From a bacterium (lineage in GTDB: Bacteria > ARS69), in NCBI GenBank assembly GCA_025774865.1, contig JALGZO010000672.1, forward strand, positions 1 to 19,201: 19,201 nt of DNA, in the 5' to 3' direction. Both the position numbers and the translations under genes were made by a program. The notes beneath the pieces were generated by a model. The model ran no database searches. It had not been told where the DNA came from and saw only the letters and a list, made by a program, of their open reading frames with translations. The stretch's first letter is position 1. Every line of letters begins with the position of its first letter. Positions 7,148 through 15,210 of this stretch are shown here, one piece after another.

Positions 7148-8974
7148 TCAAGGTCCGCCTGCTCGCCCCAGCGCCTCCCAGCCCTCCCGGGCGAGGGGCT
7201 CCCGCGGATTCCACGCGAGCGCCCGCGCCAGCTCGTCGCGGGCCCGCTCCGTCTGCCCGAGCCGGAACGCGGTGAGCCCGGCGTAGGCCGCCATGCGCGC
7301 CGCGTAGCCCAGCGCGTTCGAGAAGTGAGTGTCTTCCGGGGGGTCGGGCCCCGGCGGCAGCTCCGGCCACGGCGCGGGAGGACCGAGGGCGACCTTCGCG
7401 TCGGGGTCGTCCAGTCGGAACAGCAGACCGTCCGGCACACGAACCCGGTCGGCGCCGATCCCCGCCTCGATCTCCGGCGTGATGTAGGCGCCGCCGCGTG
7501 CGCTCCCATTCGCCAGGATCCCGTTGATCACAGCCTCGAACTTCGCCTGGATCTGGGCGGCGTCGTAGGGTTCGTCGCGCTCGAACCGATGAAGCAGCCG
7601 TTGCAGATCGGCGGCCTCGTTCCCGAGGCCTTCGAGCAGATCGGGATGGTGCCGCTCGATCCACGGGAGGTTCCAGCTCCGGCGGAAGTGCTCCTGGTCG
7701 AGCAACGTCAAGTCTGGGCGAATCCCTTCGACCTCCTGCAGGTAGAGGGCCGGCGACTGCAGCACGTCCCAGTGCGCGGTCAACACCACGGCACGCTGCC
7801 GCGGCGTCTCCAGGAAGGAGTGCGCCATCGCTTCCACCCAGCGATCGTCGGATCGATCGGCCGCGCGCCACCCTTGAGCGGCGGGGAGCAGCGGGAGGGC
7901 GAAGAGCGCCGGCACGAGCCGTGAAGCCGCACCCCCCCGCTTCTCCCCCCACTCGACCAGCTGCACGAATCCCAGCCCGATCCAGATCGCCACGAAGAGA
8001 AACGGCGGCAGGAAGTACGTCTCGATGTCGTGGATGTCGTACCCGAGCGGGTAGAGGACGGCCAAGACCGACATCGCGAGACTCCCGGCGAGAAGGCCGC
8101 GGATCCGTCGCGCGCGCCAGAGACCGGCGACGGCGAACCCGAGGAGCGGCCAACCGAAGCCGGCCGGCAACAGACCGAGGAACTCGCGGAGATTCCGGAG
8201 AAACGCCTCCCCCGACGCGAACATCCACACGCGGTACTGCGCACCGCTGACGTGACGCCAGAACGCTTCCAGCGTCCGAACGCCGCCCCAGTCGAACACG
8301 GGGAACTGCGCCGAGCGAATCGGCAGGAACGCGTAGACGCTGACCCCGAGAGCCGCGAGCCCGAGCCCGGCCGCGAGCGTCCGCCCGGCGACCTCCCGCC
8401 GCCGGAGCCAGAGTGCGAGACCGAACCCCGGCCACAGCAGAGCGCTCGTGAGGTGGTTCGTGAGGCACAGCCCCCCCAGATAGCACGCCGCGAGGAACGC
8501 ACTTTCCCGGAACCGGCGCCCCCCCCACAGGCCGGACCGCACGATCGCGTGCAGGAACGCGGCGTCCAGGAACATCTGCAAAGCGTGCACTTCGGTGACG
8601 GTCGCGACCGACCACATCGTTCCGTTCATCGCGAACGCGAGCGACCCCGTCCACGCGCCGAGCTCGCGAGCCACCCGGCCCTTGCCCGCGGCCGGCTCGG
8701 GCAGAACGTCGCGAATCGTCCGGTGCACCAGAAAGACCGCGCCCGCCGCCAGCACGGCCGACAGGACGTTCATGGCGAGGATCGTACGCATTGGCCACGG
8801 AAGGAGATTCCATGCGCGGCCCACGACCGAGTAGAGCGGATAGCCGGAGGGATGTGCGACGCCGAGGGTCGCGGCGACGCCGGCGAGCTCCCCCGCGTCG
8901 ATCTCCGTGAGTCCCGGAGCCATCGTCGCGAGGTAGACGGCGAGCGCGACGCCGGCGGCGACGAATGCAGTCAC
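7148..8974 (-). CDS. DUF2723 (TMEM260-like, GT-C fold) membrane protein, short C-terminal tail
   Basis: This is a 608-aa protein starting at the GTG at 8974, which overlaps the histidine kinase TGA by 4 bp (GTGA), suggesting translational coupling. Reading further back to an ATG at 9211 would add 79 Arg/Asp/Gly-rich residues lying within the kinase domain, which is implausible. TM1 covers about residues 3-18. The signature EIDAGEL (D26, E29) and LGVAHPSGYPLY follow, then a TEVHAL motif, several TM segments to about residue 400, and an outer soluble part containing YLQEVEGIRPDLTLLD. The end has a single TPR-like helix pair (RARDELARALAWNPREPL). It is a paralogue of the left-edge gene but lacks the long TPR array. 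It is probably a membrane glycosyltransferase; donor and acceptor are unknown. Confidence 0.87.
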   Translation of the reverse strand: MTAFVAAGVALAVYLATMAPGLTEIDAGELAGVAATLGVAHPSGYPLYSVVGRAWNLLPWPMRTILAMNVLSAVLAAGAVFLVHRTIRDVLPEPAAGKGRVARELGAWTGSLAFAMNGTMWSVATVTEVHALQMFLDAAFLHAIVRSGLWGGRRFRESAFLAACYLGGLCLTNHLTSALLWPGFGLALWLRRREVAGRTLAAGLGLAALGVSVYAFLPIRSAQFPVFDWGGVRTLEAFWRHVSGAQYRVWMFASGEAFLRNLREFLGLLPAGFGWPLLGFAVAGLWRARRIRGLLAGSLAMSVLAVLYPLGYDIHDIETYFLPPFLFVAIWIGLGFVQLVEWGEKRGGAASRLVPALFALPLLPAAQGWRAADRSDDRWVEAMAHSFLETPRQRAVVLTAHWDVLQSPALYLQEVEGIRPDLTLLDQEHFRRSWNLPWIERHHPDLLEGLGNEAADLQRLLHRFERDEPYDAAQIQAKFEAVINGILANGSARGGAYITPEIEAGIGADRVRVPDGLLFRLDDPDAKVALGPPAPWPELPPGPDPPEDTHFSNALGYAARMAAYAGLTAFRLGQTERARDELARALAWNPREPLAREGWEALGRAGGP

Positions 8975-11900
8975 TCGGTTGCGTCTTCCGAGGGGAAGAC
9001 GAGCGTCACGGTCGTTCCCGTCCCCTCGACGCTCGCGATGTCGATCGACCCCCCGTAGTCTTCCATGATCGCCTTGCAGATCGGAAGCCCGAGACCCGCT
9101 CCGCCCGTCTTCGTCGAGAAGCTCGGCTCGAAGATGCGGGTCAGGTTCTCGCGCGAGATCCCCATTCCCGAGTCCCGGATCGTGACGCGCGCCCAGCCGT
9201 TCTCCGGACACGCCGTCACGCAGAGGTCGCCGCCGCCGGGCATCGCCTGGATCGAGTTCTCGAAGAGGTTGATGAAGAGGCGCATCACCTCGTCCTTGTC
9301 CACCTTCGTCCAGAGCGACTCCTCGGGCGCGTCCATGGTGAAATCCACGTTGCGGTCATCGGCCTCTCCGTAGAGACGCCTCGCCTCTTGCAGGAGTCGG
9401 CCGAGGTCCTCGCGCTGGATCTTGCGTCCCGGCATCCGCGCGTAGTCCGAGAACTCGATCGCGATTCGCCGCAACGCCTCGCACCGATCGATGATCGTCT
9501 CGGTGGACTCTTCGAGAATCTCGTCGAGCTTGGGGTGCTGGTCGCGCCAGGCTTGCCGCAAATGCTGGGCGGAGAGCTTCATCGGCGTCAGCGGGTTCTT
9601 GATCTCGTGCGCCACCTGCCGCGCCATTTCCGCCCACGCCTTGATCTTCTTCGACTTGACGAGCTCGGACAGATCTTCGAAGACCACCACTGCGCCTTGT
9701 GGCCGACCCTCGCGGTCGACGAGCGGGGTGCCGACGAGGCGGACCGTCCGCAGCTCATCCTCCCCCTCGACTGCGGGCGCTTCGATCTCGTGAACCACTT
9801 CCGAGCGGCTGCCCGAAAGCACCGGGTCGGCGGCCGCCAGGAGGGCGGCCAGCGTCGCGTTGTCGGCGTGCCGGGTGGGTCGATCCCCGATCAGCGCGGC
9901 GGAATCCACGTCGAGAATGCGCGCTGCCGCCTCGTTGACGGTCGCGATCCGCCCGCTCGCATCGAAGCTGATCACGCCGGACGCGACGTGCCGGATGATC
10001 GCCTCGATGTACTCGCGACGCTCCCGGTCGCGCGCTTCCGACTCTGCGAGCCGCTGGGACATGAGGTTGAACGAGCGGACGAGCGCGCCGATCTCGCCCG
10101 ACGCCCGCGTCATGATGCGGTGCCCCAGGCTCCCCGCGCCGATCCGTTCCGCGCCGGCGGTCAGCTCCGTGATCGGTCGCGTCAAACGGTTGGCGAGGAC
10201 GACCGCGGCCGCGATCGCCCCGGTGAATACGAGGAGACACAGAAAGTAGATCCGCGAAAGCACGAGAGAGGCGTCGAGGTCGAGGCCCCCTCCCTGGAAC
10301 GGGGCCAGCGTCGCGAGGATCCCGACCGGCTCACCGCGCTCATCGGGCAGGGGCGCGTAGCTCGACAAGAACGACGTCGTTCCCACCCGGCTCTCGAGCA
10401 GCGTACGACGTGCCCCCTCCAACTCGATCTTCAAGTACGCGATGGACTCCACCAGATCGCTCAAGATCTCCGACTGGTAGAGCTCGGGCTTCGACGTGGC
10501 CGACAGCTGGCCGTGCGTGAAGAAGCTCACCGACGACCCGACGCGTCGTTCCAGCTCCGCCGCGAGCACGGGATCGATGCGCTGGAACGCGAGCACCTTC
10601 CCGCCTTGCGGCAGCGCCGCCGCTCGGGTCGCGACGACGGGCACGACGGCGCACGCGTAGATGGCCGAGCCCCGACGGCGGAAGAACTCGCCCACCGAGG
10701 CGTCGGGGGAGAGCTCTCCCGGGATGAGGGCGATGCCGAGATCCGCCGAGGGGCTTCCGCCGAGGAGGCGTCCCGATTCCTCCACCACCACGATGCCATC
10801 GACGGAGGCCGGCGTCGAAAGCACTCGATAGTCGGACATCTCCCGGAACAGATCGAGCACCTCCTCGGAGCCCGCTGCGTTGCGGGCGGCGTCGGAGAGG
10901 CGTCGGCCGAGCAGCTCGCGCGACACTCGGAGATCCTCTTCGAGCCGTTCCTGGAATTCCTTCCGCTTCTCCTGTACGAAGAGCCCTCTCCCCGCGAAGC
11001 CGAGGAAGACCGTGGGCAGGAGCGACACCAGGAGGAAGCCCGCGATCACGCGTTCGCGGAAGCCCAGGCGCGGCACGTCGATTCGTCGGGGCTCGGGCGC
11101 GATCCACGAGAAGATCATGAGAAACGCGATCGTTCCCACAGCGAGCACGAGCGTCACGAGCGCGGATCGAGCGAGCAGCGACCCGCCCGACAGCAACCCG
11201 TGCCGCTCGATGCCGAACGTGAGATAGCCGACCGTCATTTCGCCGTCGCGCTCCCGCACGCAATAGAGATCGTAGAGCCGGCGCCCCATGCGACGCTCGA
11301 CCCAGCGGCCGCCGTCGGTGCCGGCGAGCGCCTGCACGATGATGGGCGGAACTCGTTTGCCGAGTCCGCCTTCGGGATCGGTCGACGACACGAGCACCTC
11401 GCCGCGGTACCGGTCGATTCGGTCGGGGACCTCGCGCGTGAAGCGGAGAAACTCCTCCGGCGCCGACAGGTTCGTGAAGACGGCGGGGAGCGCGCGTCCC
11501 GCTCCGGGGCGGTGCAGGTCGTCATAGTACGCGAGGGAGAGCTCCAGCGAGCCGACGCGTCGCTCAGAGCGAACCACGGGCACCCGCCCGGAGTAGAGGT
11601 CGATCCGCATCGAGCCGATCTCCTCGCGGCGAAATCGCGTGGCGAGCGTGCCGGGACTCGGCTCCCGGAGCTCGGCCGGATAGCCGAGGCTGAAGGTGGC
11701 GAAAGTTTCGCCGTCCCGATCGATGACGCGCAGGTAGCAGCCGGCCGCGACGTTCGCGAGCGGGCTCTTCGCCCAGAGGATGAACGCGAGGTTCGCCTGC
11801 TCCAACTTCGTCTCCCCGTCCAACGCCTCCGCCACGTCCTCCGATCGCCGCAAGTAGTCCAGAGTGTTCTCGAGCAGGAAGTGACGCGAGTTCGACGGGC

Positions 11901-13674
11901 TCTCCGCGTGCTCGAGCGCGAACAGTTCCACGAGCTCGCGACGACGTGCCTCGATGCCCTCGAACAGCGGCACGAAGTTCGTCAGCGTCGCCAGGAGAGA
12001 GACCAGGAGAATCGCGCCCGCCCCGGGGCGCTCCCAGCGCTTGGAGAGCGCGTGAAAGAGCGCGAGCGCCCCCAGCGCGGGCAAAGGCCGAAGGAAATCG
12101 CCGGCGGACACCTCTTGCGGGTCGCCCATCTTCACGGCCGAGCCGAGCAGCGCGCACGCCCCGACGATGCCCGCGGCCAGCCGGGCCGGGAGCCGGCCGA
12201 GCAGCGCCGAGCCCAGGGTGACGAGCGCATCTCCGTAAAGAAGAAGACCCGCGCCGGCGAGCAGCAACGCCAGCTCGAGGGCCGCGACGGGAGGCGACGT
12301 GAACGGGTCGAGACCGCCGAAGAGCGGGACGTTCGAGTTCCGCGCGATGTCCATCGTGCGCGTCCAGTGCAGGCCGAGCGCGGAGCCCACGAGCATCGCG
12401 CCGAACACCCCGGGCGCGAACGAGAGGATCGGGTGACGCTCTCCGAACTCCCGGATCGAGCGCTCGTGCCGCCAGATGAAGTGACGGATCTCGCGGCCGA
12501 CGAGAGCCAGCGCCACGGCCGTGAGGAGCACGTCTCCGGGCGAGCGAAGGAGGCCGCCGAAGCGGATCGACGCGAACCACGCCGGGTCGAAGACCGCGAG
12601 CGGATCGAGGGCGTCGCGCGGCGACCAGAGGTGAAGCCCCCACCGCACCACGACGACCAGAGCCACCCGGGAGATGAGCGTGAGGATCCCCGACGGCCGC
12701 ACCCGATGTCGCACCGCGGCGGCCGCCGACAGGAACCAGACGTGGGCCGCGGCGAGCAGTGTGATCGCGAGGATCAACCATGACCGGACGCGCGTCCATC
12801 GCGCCACGCTCTCGCGAACGGTGATCCCCCGCGAGAGTCCGGAGAGCGAGACACGGCCGACCGGCGCGCCCGTGCCCGAGACGATGGCGGCGCTCGCCGA
12901 AGCGACGTCCGGACGCACGTTGAGCTTCAGGGCGCCCGCCCGAATCGACTTGATGTCGTCTTGGTCTTCGATCGAGAGCTCGAGTGCGACGTCGGCCCGG
13001 ACACCGCCGCCGCCTTCGAGCCGCTGCAGAACGTCGTCCACCTGGAGGAGGCGGTTTTCGAGCGGGAACTGCACTCGCAGCGGCTCTTGGTACACGACGT
13101 AGCCGAGTACCGGACCGTCGCGCTCTCGGATCGGATGCGTGGCCTCGAGCAGCGTGTAGATGTTGCCTTGCCGAATCTGGACGACGTCGGAGTCGCGGCT
13201 CGGCTCGCGGTTGAGCGACATCGTCGCGGTCGGTGACCAGCCGGACCAGGCGCGGGGCGCGCCGAACGCGTCGTACACCGTCACTCCCCCGGCGCCCATC
13301 CGAGGGAAGCGGTCGAGAAGATCGAGCAAGACGGGACGGCGCGCGGTGCGGGAGAGCTGTTCCTCCGAGGAGAACAGTGCCCGCGTGTCGGGATCGTCCC
13401 CGACGACGCGGATCTCGCGAATGGCGGTGGCGCCTTTCTCCCGCAGGAAACCGACGATGCGTGCCGTGCGTTCTTCGAGCTGGGCGACCGCGAGCGACTC
13501 CCAGCGGGAGTCGAGCCGAGCCTCACGCGCCCACAGGCCCAGCTCGCACGCGATCCCCGCGACGGCGAGCGTCAGCAGAAAGGCGGCGCCGCCCCGGTGG
13601 TGCTTTCGCAAGCGGTGGAGAGCTCCCGCCGCGATGGCGACCATCAGGGCCAGAAGCCCGAGATGAACCGTCAC
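8971..13674 (-). CDS. Giant multi-sensor NtrY-like histidine kinase
   Basis: This is a 1567-aa protein starting at GTG 13674 (SD GGGAG, 7 nt spacing). Two N-terminal TM segments (about 3-18, 28-48) are followed by an outer region (49-297) and a polytopic block of roughly seven or eight TM segments (about 299-572). A second outer region (573-836), two more TM segments (837-857, 874-897), a third outer region (898-1136) and a last TM (1141-1160) follow. The cytoplasmic part has HAMP (about 1161-1215), PAS (about 1216-1328) and HisKA with HEIKNPLTP (phospho-acceptor His1356). The ATPase domain has an N box with ENSIQ (N1473), G1 box DSGMG (D1501), F box FEPSF and G2 box GGAGLGL. All catalytic motifs are intact. 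HAMP-PAS-HisKA-ATPase with HEIKNPLTPM resembles NtrY. No response regulator is visible. The signal sensed is unknown. Confidence 0.9.
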   Translation of the reverse strand: MTVHLGLLALMVAIAAGALHRLRKHHRGGAAFLLTLAVAGIACELGLWAREARLDSRWESLAVAQLEERTARIVGFLREKGATAIREIRVVGDDPDTRALFSSEEQLSRTARRPVLLDLLDRFPRMGAGGVTVYDAFGAPRAWSGWSPTATMSLNREPSRDSDVVQIRQGNIYTLLEATHPIRERDGPVLGYVVYQEPLRVQFPLENRLLQVDDVLQRLEGGGGVRADVALELSIEDQDDIKSIRAGALKLNVRPDVASASAAIVSGTGAPVGRVSLSGLSRGITVRESVARWTRVRSWLILAITLLAAAHVWFLSAAAAVRHRVRPSGILTLISRVALVVVVRWGLHLWSPRDALDPLAVFDPAWFASIRFGGLLRSPGDVLLTAVALALVGREIRHFIWRHERSIREFGERHPILSFAPGVFGAMLVGSALGLHWTRTMDIARNSNVPLFGGLDPFTSPPVAALELALLLAGAGLLLYGDALVTLGSALLGRLPARLAAGIVGACALLGSAVKMGDPQEVSAGDFLRPLPALGALALFHALSKRWERPGAGAILLVSLLATLTNFVPLFEGIEARRRELVELFALEHAESPSNSRHFLLENTLDYLRRSEDVAEALDGETKLEQANLAFILWAKSPLANVAAGCYLRVIDRDGETFATFSLGYPAELREPSPGTLATRFRREEIGSMRIDLYSGRVPVVRSERRVGSLELSLAYYDDLHRPGAGRALPAVFTNLSAPEEFLRFTREVPDRIDRYRGEVLVSSTDPEGGLGKRVPPIIVQALAGTDGGRWVERRMGRRLYDLYCVRERDGEMTVGYLTFGIERHGLLSGGSLLARSALVTLVLAVGTIAFLMIFSWIAPEPRRIDVPRLGFRERVIAGFLLVSLLPTVFLGFAGRGLFVQEKRKEFQERLEEDLRVSRELLGRRLSDAARNAAGSEEVLDLFREMSDYRVLSTPASVDGIVVVEESGRLLGGSPSADLGIALIPGELSPDASVGEFFRRRGSAIYACAVVPVVATRAAALPQGGKVLAFQRIDPVLAAELERRVGSSVSFFTHGQLSATSKPELYQSEILSDLVESIAYLKIELEGARRTLLESRVGTTSFLSSYAPLPDERGEPVGILATLAPFQGGGLDLDASLVLSRIYFLCLLVFTGAIAAAVVLANRLTRPITELTAGAERIGAGSLGHRIMTRASGEIGALVRSFNLMSQRLAESEARDRERREYIEAIIRHVASGVISFDASGRIATVNEAAARILDVDSAALIGDRPTRHADNATLAALLAAADPVLSGSRSEVVHEIEAPAVEGEDELRTVRLVGTPLVDREGRPQGAVVVFEDLSELVKSKKIKAWAEMARQVAHEIKNPLTPMKLSAQHLRQAWRDQHPKLDEILEESTETIIDRCEALRRIAIEFSDYARMPGRKIQREDLGRLLQEARRLYGEADDRNVDFTMDAPEESLWTKVDKDEVMRLFINLFENSIQAMPGGGDLCVTACPENGWARVTIRDSGMGISRENLTRIFEPSFSTKTGGAGLGLPICKAIMEDYGGSIDIASVEGTGTTVTLVFPSEDATE

Positions 13675-13681
13675 GATGGAG

Positions 13682-13686
13682 CTCCC
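13682..13686 (-). promoter_or_regulatory. Ribosome binding site supporting the GTG start of the histidine kinase
   Basis: GGGAG on the minus strand lies 7 nt upstream of the GTG at 13674, within the 13-bp gap after the NTF2-like gene. It supports this GTG over the in-frame internal Met at residue 10. Confidence 0.6.
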
Positions 13687-13687
13687 G

Positions 13688-14197
13688 TCAGCGGTCGAGA
13701 GAGCAGATCTCCCCGACGTACCAGTCGGAGCCGCGCTTCCGGAGCGAGACGTAGACCTGGTCCGTGTGGGTGTCCTCGTCGTTCATCCGGAACTCTCGGA
13801 GAGCGACCGCGTATGGGGACCGGCCATCGGATTCGAGATTCCAGTACTTCTGAAACTCGAAGCGGTCGGTCCGCGTGAACTCGAGCATGTCCTTGAGGAG
13901 GTAGTACGCCTGGTCCCGATTGAAGTAGCCGCCCCGGGGCCCGCCCTCGGTGAACGAGAGGCGCACCTTCTCCTCAGGATCGAGAATCTCGACGAGGGCC
14001 TCGGGATCCCCGTCCGCCCAGGCTTCCTCGAAGGCGGCGAAAACCCCGAGCGGTCCGGGACGCGACGAAGGCTCGGGAAGGTCGCCCCGCTCGATCCCAC
14101 GATCGAGGGCGGAGTCCTGTTCCGCTGGCGCGTCCGCCCCGGCGGGGGAAGCGAGCGCCAGGAGACAGAGCCATGGGGCGAGCCGGAGATTCTTCAC
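13688..14197 (-). CDS. Small exported NTF2/SnoaL-like protein
   Basis: This is a 169-aa protein starting at GTG 14197. The start is chosen because AAGGA lies 4 nt upstream and because it opens directly into a signal peptide (KNLRLAPWLCLLALASPAGADA, cleavage near residue 21-23). The longer ATG at 14251 overlaps the predicted -10 element and has no SD. The mature part has an acidic linker followed by an alpha-helix with FAAFEEAWADGDPEALVEIL and a beta-rich C-terminal half (VRLSFTEGGPRGGYFNRDQAYYLLKDML, then DQVYVSLRKRGSDWYVGEI). This pattern resembles NTF2-like or DUF4783-type folds, but the match is from memory and weak. It is the first gene of a unit with the giant sensor kinase, 13 bp upstream, so an accessory role in sensing is possible. 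No catalytic residues can be assigned. Confidence 0.75.
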   Translation of the reverse strand: MKNLRLAPWLCLLALASPAGADAPAEQDSALDRGIERGDLPEPSSRPGPLGVFAAFEEAWADGDPEALVEILDPEEKVRLSFTEGGPRGGYFNRDQAYYLLKDMLEFTRTDRFEFQKYWNLESDGRSPYAVALREFRMNDEDTHTDQVYVSLRKRGSDWYVGEICSLDR

Positions 14198-14201
14198 GGA
14201 G

Positions 14202-14206
14202 TCCTT
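14202..14206 (-). promoter_or_regulatory. Ribosome binding site that decides the start of the NTF2-like gene
   Basis: AAGGA on the minus strand lies 4 nt upstream of the GTG at 14197. The alternative ATG at 14251 has no purine-rich stretch upstream and falls inside the promoter. Confidence 0.65.
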
Positions 14207-14249
14207 CCCTTCTCTCCGAAACACGCGGAAGCGTACGACGGTTCCTCCC

Positions 14250-14279
14250 ATGATAGGACGAAGCTCGGGGGAGGGTCAA
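14250..14279 (-). promoter_or_regulatory. Sigma-70-type promoter of the NTF2-like/histidine kinase/DUF2723 unit
   Basis: On the minus strand TTGACC (14279-14274), an 18-nt spacer and TATCAT (14255-14250) match the housekeeping consensus well. Transcription should start near 14243, about 45 nt before the GTG at 14197. It sits 31 bp past the secF stop, with no obvious terminator between, so some read-through from secDF is possible. Confidence 0.65.
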
Positions 14280-14309
14280 CGCGGGCGGCCCCAAGTGGCT
14301 GTGGATGCG

Positions 14310-15200
14310 CTACTTGGCCTTTCGCGGCCGCCGCTGCTCCCACTCCACGAGAAGGGGGGTTGCGACGAAGATCGAGGAGTACGTCCCGACGACCACCCCG
14401 ATCGTCAGGGCGAAGGCGAAATCGCGGAGCACTTCGCCGCCGAAGAACAGCAGGACGCCCACCACCACGATCGTGGTGCCCGACGTGACGATGGTGCGGG
14501 CAAGCGACTGGTTCACGCTCCGGTTCAGGATCTCGGCGTATCGCCGGCGCGGCGACGGAACCCGGAGGTTTTCCCGGATGCGGTCGAAGACGACGATCGT
14601 GTCGTTGAGCGAGTACCCCACGATCGTCAGAAACGCCGCGATCACCGCGAGCGAGATCTCGTGGTTCGTAGCGCTGAACACTCCGAGCGTGATCATGACG
14701 TCGTGGACGAGGGCGACGATCGCCGCCACCGCGAACCGGAGCTCGAAGCGAGCCCAGAGGTAGATCAGAATGAGCACGAGGGCCAGGATGACGGCCTGGG
14801 TCGCCGCGCCCCGGAGCTCGCCGCCGATCTTCGGACCGACGGTCTCCTCGCGCCGGAGCACGAGGTCCCATCGGTCCCGGAGCGCTTCCTTCACATCTTG
14901 GATCGCGGTGGAGTCGCCCGTGTTCTGAATTCGGACGAGCATCTCGTTCGGCGCGCCGAACTGCTGGATCTCCGCCTCCGAGTAGCCGATCGCGTTCAGC
15001 GCCTGACGAACCTCGTCCACCGGGACCGGCTCCGGGAACTGGACCTGGATGAGCGAGCCGCCGGTGAAATCGATCGAGTACCTCGGCCCCTGCTTGACGA
15101 TGAGCGAAGCGACCCCGATGCCGATCAGGACGATCGAGATCAGGGCGGCGATCCGCCGCTTGCCCACGAAGTCGAAGTTCGCTTCCGCGAAGAAACTCAT
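14310..15200 (-). CDS. secF: Protein translocase subunit SecF
   Basis: This is a 296-aa protein starting at ATG 15200. The SD AGGAG directly follows the secD stop codon (TAG-AGGAG) and is 5 nt from the start, typical of coupled translation. SecF pairs with SecD in the proton-driven motor that helps SecYEG finish export across the inner membrane. Seen in the sequence: TM1 at about 18-35 and an outer P4 domain starting RYSIDFTGGSLIQVQF. The C-terminal five-TM block carries GAATQAVILALVLILIYLW, the ALVHDVMITLGVFS stretch and IVGYSLNDTIVVFDRIREN, which are SecF family hallmarks. The length is near the usual 290-325 aa. It ends in a basic tail (RRPRKAK). Confidence 0.97.
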   Translation of the reverse strand: MSFFAEANFDFVGKRRIAALISIVLIGIGVASLIVKQGPRYSIDFTGGSLIQVQFPEPVPVDEVRQALNAIGYSEAEIQQFGAPNEMLVRIQNTGDSTAIQDVKEALRDRWDLVLRREETVGPKIGGELRGAATQAVILALVLILIYLWARFELRFAVAAIVALVHDVMITLGVFSATNHEISLAVIAAFLTIVGYSLNDTIVVFDRIRENLRVPSPRRRYAEILNRSVNQSLARTIVTSGTTIVVVGVLLFFGGEVLRDFAFALTIGVVVGTYSSIFVATPLLVEWEQRRPRKAK

Positions 15201-15210
15201 GGGCTCTCCT

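Noticed and set aside
8975-9211. An extended N-terminus of the second DUF2723 gene from an ATG at 9211
   Set aside because: The added 79 residues are hydrophilic, Arg/Asp-rich and lie within the kinase ATPase domain. The GTG at 8974 opens directly into TM1 and gives the typical 4-bp overlap.
8965-12783. A 1272-codon open frame on the plus strand, opposite the histidine kinase
   Set aside because: It is rich in Arg, Glu, Asp and His with no domain or membrane segment. It mirrors the codon pattern of the intact kinase on the other strand, a known artefact in GC-rich DNA.
14198-14251. The ATG start at 14251 for the NTF2-like gene
   Set aside because: It lacks an SD, overlaps the predicted -10 element and would place 18 basic residues before the signal peptide.
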